Below, one piece after another: positions 1 to 4,982 of a stretch of 6,688 nucleotides of DNA. The translations under genes and the position numbers were made by a program. Position 1 is the stretch's first letter, and each line of letters begins with the position of its first letter. The notes beneath the pieces are model-generated. The model saw only the letters and a list, made by a program, of their open reading frames with translations, made no database searches and was not told the DNA's origin. This DNA comes from Candidatus Kaiserbacteria bacterium (GTDB lineage: Bacteria; Patescibacteriota; Minisyncoccia; Phycocordibacterales; UBA12088). Location: the NCBI GenBank assembly GCA_007116405.1, contig SKIN01000036.1:1-6688 (forward strand). Reading direction: 5' to 3'.

Positions 1-1
1 A

Positions 2-493
2 GAGGTGAAGGCAATAGAGGTTGGCAACATATTCAAGCTCGGCAACAAATTTTCATCCGCGATCGGGCTTACGTACAAGGATGAGCAGGGTGAAGAACGA
101 CCGGTCATCATGGGATGCTACGGTATAGGACCAAGCCGCCTTCTGGGGACTGTCGCGGAGAAGACCGCGGATGAGCGTGGGCTCGTATGGCCACGTGAAG
201 TTGCTCCGTTTGCTGTCCATATCGTGCGCTTGGGGGAGGAAGAGCAGGTGGTGTCACACGCCGACACTCTCTACAGCGCACTCACACAGGCCGGCTTTAA
301 CACTCTGTATGACGATAGACCCTTGCGGCCCGGTGAAAAATTCGCTGACAGCGACCTTATTGGCATACCGACCAGAGTGGTCGTCAGTCCCAAGACGGTG
401 GAGTCAGGGAAGCTTGAAGTGGCTGACCGCGCGACGGGGGAGGTGCGCATGATGGATCAGGAAACCCTGCTTGCCGACCTCACGTCTGAATAA
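2..493 (+). CDS. proS: Prolyl-tRNA synthetase, C-terminal part (5' end outside window)
   Basis: This enzyme charges tRNA-Pro with proline in the cytoplasm. Only the last 163 codons are present, because the reading frame is open to the left edge. The GTG at position 5 is internal, not a start. The visible part begins in the catalytic core with IEVGNIFKLG, then class II motif 3, GCYGIGPSRLL (about nt 113-145), which holds the ATP-binding arginine. The HGTP-type anticodon-binding domain follows from about nt 200, with YDDRPLRPGEKFADSDLIGIP (split here as YDDRPLRPGEKF and ADSDLIGIP) and the VVVSP strand. It ends in TAA, at the usual bacterial family end, with no C-terminal zinc domain of the archaeal type. 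mreB starts 15 nt downstream in the same frame, so co-transcription is likely. Family identity is seen directly from motifs; no oddity is visible. Confidence 0.95.
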   Translation, partial: EVKAIEVGNIFKLGNKFSSAIGLTYKDEQGEERPVIMGCYGIGPSRLLGTVAEKTADERGLVWPREVAPFAVHIVRLGEEEQVVSHADTLYSALTQAGFNTLYDDRPLRPGEKFADSDLIGIPTRVVVSPKTVESGKLEVADRATGEVRMMDQETLLADLTSE

Positions 494-508
494 CTACAGG
501 TATGTCAT

Positions 509-1576
509 ATGTCATTTGCAGAAAAGATATTCAAACCGTTAAGTAACGATATCGGAATCGACCTTGGGACGAGCACGAGCTTGGTATATCTACGGGGAAA
601 AGGGATCATCATCAATGAACCGTCAGTGGTCGCCTTGAACCAGAAGACGGGGCAGGTGGTTGCTGTTGGTAAACAGGCGAAGGAAATGCTTGGCAGGACA
701 CCGCAGCACATTCGCGCCGTGCGTCCACTCGTGAACGGCGTCGTTTCGGACTTTGAAGTCACCGAGGAGATGCTCTCGTACTTCTTGCGCAAGGCGCAGA
801 GTGGCACCAGAGCGCTCGTTGGCCCAAGGGTGGTCATCGGTGTACCGTCTGGTATCACGAACGTCGAGTCTCGTGCGGTGCGCGACGCCGCAAAGAACGC
901 AGGCGCACGTGAGATATTCATTGTTGAAGAACCGATAGCCGCTGCTATCGGTATGCGCCTCCCTATTCATGAACCGCGTGCGTGCATGGTGGTCGATATC
1001 GGCGGGGGCACCACCGACATCGCCGTCATGGCACTAAATGGTCTTGTTCGCTCAAAGAACCTCAATGTCGCCGGTGATCGCCTAAATGCGGACATTATCG
1101 CTCACCTGCGTGATGAATTTAAAATAGTAATCGGCGAGAGTACCGCAGAAGAACTCAAATTTGCCGTATGCTCTATGCTCGAGCAGTCGCAGCCACTCGA
1201 AGCGCCCGTCAGGGGGCGTGACCTGGTGACTGGACTCCCGAAGGAAGTCATCATCACCGACGAGGATGTTCGCGAGGCCGTCGCCTCCAGTATCGATACG
1301 ATAATCCAAGGTGTCAGAGAGGTTCTCGAAGAGAGTCCGCCGACGGTGGTGTCAGACATCATGCAGGTGGGCATCAACATCACAGGGGGCGGATCATTGA
1401 TACACGGCGTTCCTGAACTCCTTCAGGCAATGCTTGAACTGCCGGTCAATGTCGCAAACGACCCCATCACGTCCGTGGTGCGGGGTACGGGTATCATCGC
1501 TGAGAATATCAAGAACTACCATGATATACTCCTAGACGAAGATGCTTTACCCAACATCGAAACAGCTCAGGGATAA
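509..1576 (+). CDS. mreB: Rod shape-determining protein MreB (bacterial actin)
   Basis: A 355-residue actin-fold ATPase that polymerises under the inner membrane and guides lateral cell-wall synthesis. All nucleotide-binding signatures are present: phosphate 1, DIGIDLGTSTS (residues 14-24); the connect/catalytic segment VEEPIAAAIG (139-148); phosphate 2, VVDIGGGTTD (161-170); and the adenosine motif ITGGGSLIHG (291-300). Length is normal for the family (about 335-350). The first residues, MSFAEKIFKPL, could form a short amphipathic membrane-binding helix; this is inferred. The ATG at 509 was chosen because it places the phosphate 1 loop at the usual distance from the N-terminus. The ATG at 502 is in another frame. 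Only a weak AGG (498-500) precedes it. The 3' end overlaps mreC by 35 nt, which suggests coupled translation. Confidence 0.97.
   Translation: MSFAEKIFKPLSNDIGIDLGTSTSLVYLRGKGIIINEPSVVALNQKTGQVVAVGKQAKEMLGRTPQHIRAVRPLVNGVVSDFEVTEEMLSYFLRKAQSGTRALVGPRVVIGVPSGITNVESRAVRDAAKNAGAREIFIVEEPIAAAIGMRLPIHEPRACMVVDIGGGTTDIAVMALNGLVRSKNLNVAGDRLNADIIAHLRDEFKIVIGESTAEELKFAVCSMLEQSQPLEAPVRGRDLVTGLPKEVIITDEDVREAVASSIDTIIQGVREVLEESPPTVVSDIMQVGINITGGGSLIHGVPELLQAMLELPVNVANDPITSVVRGTGIIAENIKNYHDILLDEDALPNIETAQG
1525..1530 (+). promoter_or_regulatory. Possible extended -10 promoter just before mreC
   Basis: TATACT at 1525-1530 is preceded by TG one base upstream (TGATATACT, 1522-1530), which matches an extended -10 box with one mismatch in the hexamer. 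No -35-like hexamer lies at 16-18 nt. A start 6-7 nt downstream would fall only about 3-6 nt before the mreC ATG at 1542, giving a leaderless or nearly leaderless transcript. The site lies inside mreB codons, so chance occurrence is quite possible. Confidence 0.22.
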
Positions 1577-2393
1577 ACGACACCATCTGCTTCCACTCGC
1601 GGCACTTGCGCTTGCAGTGGTGTTATTTGTGTTCAAAGTCCCTATGCCGTCGTTCCTTTCCGATGCCGCACAGTATGTCGGGGCCCCGGTATGGGGGGCG
1701 CAGGAGCGTATGACCGGATTCGTACGGGACACAAAGACACTGTTTGCCGACAAGCATCTCCTTGCTGAACAGAATACCGCGCTCACTGAGGAGCTTGCGA
1801 CTATGAGGAGGGAGAATTTCCTGGTACGCATGTACATGGAGGAGAACGCGCAGCTCCGAGAGCTCTTGGGTCGTGCTGAGGAGGCAGGAGGAAAGATACC
1901 AACTTCCATCATACACAGTGAGGTGTGGGCACCATATGACACGCTCATCGTTGATGCAGGCTCCCGCCTTGGAGTACGAGAGGGAATGCTTGTCGTGAGC
2001 GCAGAGGGCGTTGCGTTAGGAAGTGTAGTACGCGCACGCTCATCGCGCTCTGTCGTCGCCTTACTCTCAGCTCCGGGAAAGGAGACCAACGTGGTCATAC
2101 ACGGCACATCGACTACGCACGCTCGTATGGTTGGCATGGGCGCAGCCACGATGCGTCTCTCCATACCCAGGGAGATAGAAGTGGCCACAGGAGACCCCGT
2201 AGTACTCGGCGCATTTCCCTCATACCTTGTGGGGCACGTCGCGGACATCATTGTGCGACCGGAAGACGCGCAGCAACGGGTGTACGTTCGGTCACCCTCA
2301 AACACACACACGATGCGGTTTGTGCTCATAGACGCACTGCACGCATGGGAACCTCCGCAGGATATTACTCCCGATGAGGGACTCACGGAGTAG
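1542..2393 (+). CDS. mreC: Rod shape-determining protein MreC
   Basis: A 283-residue single-pass membrane protein that bridges MreB/MreD to the periplasmic wall-synthesis enzymes and activates PBP2. It has a short basic cytoplasmic tail (residues 1-15), one membrane helix (about 16-32, rich in L, A and V) and a coiled coil with heptad-like L/E/R content (about 66-110). The two-lobed beta domain follows, opened by the family signature VWAPYDTLIVDAGSRLGVREG (128-148, with the GS..GV..GM core). Later family-like segments include SYLVGHVADI (227-236). Length is typical. The ATG at 1542 overlaps mreB by 35 nt. It is the only in-frame ATG before the membrane helix, and the next is at residue 35, past it. 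The gene ends in tandem in-frame stops, TAG-TGA, with a TAA two codons later (2403). Confidence 0.93.
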   Translation: MLYPTSKQLRDKRHHLLPLAALALAVVLFVFKVPMPSFLSDAAQYVGAPVWGAQERMTGFVRDTKTLFADKHLLAEQNTALTEELATMRRENFLVRMYMEENAQLRELLGRAEEAGGKIPTSIIHSEVWAPYDTLIVDAGSRLGVREGMLVVSAEGVALGSVVRARSSRSVVALLSAPGKETNVVIHGTSTTHARMVGMGAATMRLSIPREIEVATGDPVVLGAFPSYLVGHVADIIVRPEDAQQRVYVRSPSNTHTMRFVLIDALHAWEPPQDITPDEGLTE

Positions 2394-2420
2394 TGACCTA
2401 CCTAACGCAGCGATACGTAT

Positions 2421-2711
2421 ATGAATACTCTTGCACGCTCATCGTCAGATACTACACTCACCGGCATACGGGTGGGGGGTACAGCACTGGTGCTCGTACT
2501 CGCACTCCTGGGGTGGCATGTACTCATGCTTACTGTGGCGGTGCTCATGCTGCTCCTGTTCAAGGCGTATGAGGTTGTGCTGGGTGGTGTTGTGCTTGAC
2601 GCGACGTTTGCGCCTGCGGTCGGCCCCGGCTCCGCTGATATGCTCTTTACGGCTATATTGCTATCTGTCGCAGTCGCCATATACTATGTACATCGTGTAC
2701 TGTGGAGGTAG
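2421..2711 (+). CDS. Small membrane protein in the mreD position (candidate reduced MreD)
   Basis: A 96-residue, strongly hydrophobic protein. After a polar N-terminus (1-16) come hydrophobic stretches at about 18-32 and 33-48, a shorter one at 52-60, and a last at about 74-90 ending in HRVLWR. It sits exactly between mreC and mrdA, where mreD normally lies. The segment YEVVLGGVVLD (50-60) recalls the MreD G..LD motif. MreD proteins are usually about 150-170 residues with five or six helices, so this would be a much reduced version; an unrelated small elongasome membrane protein is the alternative. Codon use and base composition resemble the neighbours. No Shine-Dalgarno precedes the ATG, which lies 27 nt after mreC. 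The gene ends in tandem stops TAG-TGA. That it is a real gene is likely; its identity rests mainly on position. Confidence 0.75.
   Translation: MNTLARSSSDTTLTGIRVGGTALVLVLALLGWHVLMLTVAVLMLLLFKAYEVVLGGVVLDATFAPAVGPGSADMLFTAILLSVAVAIYYVHRVLWR
2658..2685 (+). promoter_or_regulatory. Weak candidate promoter upstream of mrdA
   Basis: TTGCTA (2658-2663) and TATACT (2680-2685) are separated by 16 nt, matching sigma70-type hexamers at 4/6 and 5/6. Transcription would begin near 2692, about 44 nt before the mrdA ATG. It lies inside the small membrane gene and could be chance; there is no extended -10 TG. Confidence 0.2.
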
Positions 2712-2719
2712 TGACCTCC
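2704..2719 (+). other. Hairpin across the mreD-like stop codon, holding a consensus Shine-Dalgarno hexamer
   Basis: GGAGGT (2704-2709), loop AGTG, ACCTCC (2714-2719) form a perfect 6-bp stem with a 4-nt loop. The left arm is a full Shine-Dalgarno hexamer and overlaps the TAG stop at 2709. The right arm equals the anti-Shine-Dalgarno sequence and would mask it. The mrdA ATG lies 26 nt after the hexamer, too far for direct use, so any role would be in termination-reinitiation coupling. No T-run follows, so it is not an intrinsic terminator. Confidence 0.4.
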
Positions 2720-2735
2720 CAACCATTTCGCACCT

Positions 2736-4430
2736 ATGTTTCAGAGAAAACGTCGCAAGGAAACGCTCATCTCGCCTGAGGAAATACTTTTAGATGCACA
2801 CAACCTACCTGCATTCGACCCTAGCAGGCTTGAAGGAAAACTGAACAAACCAATAGGTCCTCGGGCTCTACGTCCTTTGATCATCATTCTGCTGTTGGTC
2901 GGGGTCGTCCTTCTTGGACGCACGGGACAATTGATGGCACTCCAGGGTGAACATTTTGCTGCACTTTCGGAGAGCAACCGTCTCGGTAGTTTCATGATAC
3001 TTGCCGAGCGAGGCATCATCTACGACAGGAACGATGTGCCGCTTGCGTGGAATACTCCACACTATCGTGACGGTATCCTGGAGGAGTATGCAGCACGAAC
3101 GTATGTTGCCACCTCGGGCGTTGGCCACCTGCTCGGGTACGTGCGACTGCCTGCTCGTGACCGGAGTGGACGACTCTTCCGCGAGGGTGTCGAGGGTATT
3201 TCAGGCGTGGAATTAATATTCGACCAAAAACTCCGCGGAACCGACGGCTCAAAGATAGTTGAGATGGACGCTCGCATGGATATCGTTAGTGAGGGAGTAG
3301 TACATCGACCGGTTCCGGGAACTCCGTTACACCTGACCGTCGATGTGCGACTACAGCACGCGATGAACCAAGCTGTCGCGGAACTTGCAGACCGTGTTCC
3401 GTTTCGTGGCGGGGCAGGCGTTATTATGGATGTTCACACAGGAGAGATACTCGTCCTCACAAGCTATCCGGAATACAGTTCGCTCGCAATGGTTACCGGC
3501 GACGCCGAGCGGATCGATGCCTACAACAACGATGCTCGCACGCCGTATCTCAACAGGACACTTGCTGGGCAGTACACACCCGGATCGATCGTCAAACCGT
3601 TTGTTGCGCTTGCCGCACTAAATGAGGGCATCGTGCGGCCTGAGAAGAGCTTTCTCTCGACCGGCTCCCTCCGCCTCGCTAACCCATATCACCCCGGTCA
3701 ATTCTCAGTGTTCACAGACTGGAGGGCGCACGGTGTCGTCGATATGCGTCGAGCACTTGCTGTTTCCTCAAACGTTTACTTTTACTATATCGGCGGTGGA
3801 TTCGGTGACCAGGAAGGGTTGGGTATCTCACGCATAGACCAGTATATGCGTAAGTTCGGTTTTGGCGCATCAACCAACTTTGCGCTCGAGGGGGAGCGGC
3901 GCGGTGTACTCCCTACACCCGCATGGAAAGAGGAAACGTTCCCCGATGACCCTGTCTGGCGCATCGGCGACACTTATAACACCGCTGTAGGACAATATGG
4001 ATCGCAAGTAACTCTCATGCAGGTCGTTCGCGCGACCGCAGCGCTCGCAAACGGTGGATTGCTTCTTACGCCACGCCTTGACACCTCAACGACGCAGTAC
4101 GGTGCTCGGAGGATAGACATTCCCGAGCAACATATGAGTATCGTTCGTGCCGGCATGAGGGATGCGGTACTTGACGGAACATCGATAGGGTTAAAAGTGC
4201 CGTACGTGGAGGTTGCGGCAAAAACGGGTACCGCGGAAGTTGGCGTGAGTAAGGACCATGTACATTCCTGGTCTATGGGCTTTTTCCCGTACCAAAACCC
4301 GCGCTATGCGTTCGTTGTAATGATGGAACACGGTCCTAGGACGAACCTCATCGGCGCCACCTACGTCATGCGCCAATTCATGGACTGGGTCCACACAAAT
4401 GCTCCCGAGTACCTGGTACGACCGGAATAA
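2736..4430 (+). CDS. mrdA: Penicillin-binding protein 2 (class B transpeptidase of the elongasome)
   Basis: This enzyme crosslinks peptidoglycan stem peptides in the periplasm during cell elongation, normally with RodA. It has a cytoplasmic N-terminus, one membrane helix (about residues 46-66), the start of the pedestal with ERGIIYDRND (91-100), then GVEGISGVEL (151-160) and the transpeptidase domain from about 195. All three active-site motifs are intact: SIVK (S284 nucleophile, K287), SSN (344-346) and KTGT (496-499). Length is 564 residues against about 600-650 in many bacteria. The shortfall lies largely between LAWN (103-106) and HLLGYV (131-136), where about 67 residues of pedestal head found in E. 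coli PBP2 are absent. The usual GQG and TP of the late domain read GQY and TL (419-427). The ATG at 2736 follows CACCT, with no Shine-Dalgarno in range. The gene ends in tandem stops TAA-TAG. PBP2 rather than PBP3 is favoured by the mre context and the absence of a PASTA domain. Confidence 0.93.
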   Translation: MFQRKRRKETLISPEEILLDAHNLPAFDPSRLEGKLNKPIGPRALRPLIIILLLVGVVLLGRTGQLMALQGEHFAALSESNRLGSFMILAERGIIYDRNDVPLAWNTPHYRDGILEEYAARTYVATSGVGHLLGYVRLPARDRSGRLFREGVEGISGVELIFDQKLRGTDGSKIVEMDARMDIVSEGVVHRPVPGTPLHLTVDVRLQHAMNQAVAELADRVPFRGGAGVIMDVHTGEILVLTSYPEYSSLAMVTGDAERIDAYNNDARTPYLNRTLAGQYTPGSIVKPFVALAALNEGIVRPEKSFLSTGSLRLANPYHPGQFSVFTDWRAHGVVDMRRALAVSSNVYFYYIGGGFGDQEGLGISRIDQYMRKFGFGASTNFALEGERRGVLPTPAWKEETFPDDPVWRIGDTYNTAVGQYGSQVTLMQVVRATAALANGGLLLTPRLDTSTTQYGARRIDIPEQHMSIVRAGMRDAVLDGTSIGLKVPYVEVAAKTGTAEVGVSKDHVHSWSMGFFPYQNPRYAFVVMMEHGPRTNLIGATYVMRQFMDWVHTNAPEYLVRPE

Positions 4431-4437
4431 TAGGCGA

Positions 4438-4466
4438 TTGTTGTGTATGGGTGCCCATGGTATACT
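4438..4466 (+). promoter_or_regulatory. greA-lysS promoter (sigma70-type, extended -10)
   Basis: TTGTTG (4438-4443) is followed by a 17-nt spacer and TATACT (4461-4466), with TG at 4458-4459 giving the extended -10 form TGGTATACT. It lies in the only sizeable intergenic gap within the plus-strand block. Start would be near 4473, giving a leader of about 36 nt before greA. The -10 matches 5/6; the -35 is weak (3/6), which an extended -10 can compensate. Confidence 0.65.
4447..4458 (+). promoter_or_regulatory. Perfect dyad inside the greA promoter spacer (possible operator)
   Basis: ATGGG-TG-CCCAT is a 5-bp inverted repeat with a 2-nt centre, between the -35 and -10 boxes. It is flanked by a looser GTAT (4445-4448) and ATAC (4462-4465) pair. 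The position suits a repressor or spacer-binding activator, but the arms are short and no regulator is encoded nearby. Confidence 0.25.
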
Positions 4467-4472
4467 CGCACG

Positions 4473-4508
4473 AAACATTTACTTTACTCTTTCACTTTTT
4501 TTACACCC
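4473..4508 (+). promoter_or_regulatory. G-free, pyrimidine-rich 5' leader of greA
   Basis: The 36 nt from the predicted transcription start to the greA ATG contain no G, and most are T or C, including a T7 run (4496-4502). There is no Shine-Dalgarno sequence. Such a leader cannot form stable GC pairs and would present an open start codon. The T7 run has no preceding GC-rich hairpin, so it is not read as a terminator of mrdA. Confidence 0.45.
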
Positions 4509-4979
4509 ATGAACACCGACACCGAATATCTGACGCAGGAAAAATACGACGAACTCAAAGAGGAGCTCAACTTCCTGACGACCGTACGACGCAAAGAGAT
4601 CGCCGAAAGTCTGGAGTACGCACGTTCACTCGGTGACCTTTCTGAGAATGCCGAGTATGCCGAGGCACGGGACTTGCAGGCCGCGACTGAGGAACGCATC
4701 CGAAGACTGCAAGGGATATTGGCATCGGCGCAAATACTCAAGGTCAAGAAGAAGGGTGACATCGTGACACTTGGTTCAACGGTGACCATTTGCAAGCAGG
4801 GTGAGACCGAGACGCACGAATATCACATCGTAGGCTCAGAGGAGACGAACATGCTCGAGAGGAAACTCTCACACCTTTCTCCACTCGGTGAGGCGATGAT
4901 GGGAAAGAAAAAGGGAGATGAATTCACATTTGAGACACCGAGTGGCCGTCAAAAATACAAGATAGTATCAGTTTCCTGA
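4509..4979 (+). CDS. greA: Transcription elongation factor GreA
   Basis: This factor binds in the RNA polymerase secondary channel and stimulates cleavage of backtracked transcripts. The 156 residues match the usual length of about 158. The N-terminal coiled-coil hairpin (about 5-75) carries the tip signature GDLSENAEYAEARD (42-55), with the acidic pair D43 and E46 that helps hold catalytic magnesium. The C-terminal FKBP-like domain has SPLGEAMMGKKKGDEF (124-139) and TPSGRQKYKI. The ATG at 4509 was chosen because it gives the family N-terminus (YLTQEKYDEL). The frame is open further up to a GTG at 4443, but that would add 22 residues of unrelated sequence and start upstream of the promoter's -10 box. 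It is followed after 3 nt by lysS in the same frame. Confidence 0.96.
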   Translation: MNTDTEYLTQEKYDELKEELNFLTTVRRKEIAESLEYARSLGDLSENAEYAEARDLQAATEERIRRLQGILASAQILKVKKKGDIVTLGSTVTICKQGETETHEYHIVGSEETNMLERKLSHLSPLGEAMMGKKKGDEFTFETPSGRQKYKIVSVS

Positions 4980-4982
4980 CCT

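Noticed and set aside
1547..2386. 279-codon open frame on the minus strand opposite mreC
   Set aside because: It mirrors mreC almost exactly, is dominated by Ser, Arg, Thr and Ala as expected from antisense reading of this codon usage, and has no recognisable domain.
2390..2401. GTAG-TGAC-CTAC hairpin at the mreC stop
   Set aside because: Only 4 bp, too weak to claim as structure; kept only as part of the repeated junction sequence.
4496..4502. T7 run as an intrinsic terminator for mrdA
   Set aside because: No GC-rich hairpin lies directly before it; the nearest dyad is short, has a 2-nt loop and lies 37 nt upstream inside the promoter.
4443..4508. Upstream GTG start for greA adding 22 residues
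   Set aside because: The added residues match no GreA N-terminus and the start precedes the predicted transcription start; the ATG at 4509 gives the family length.
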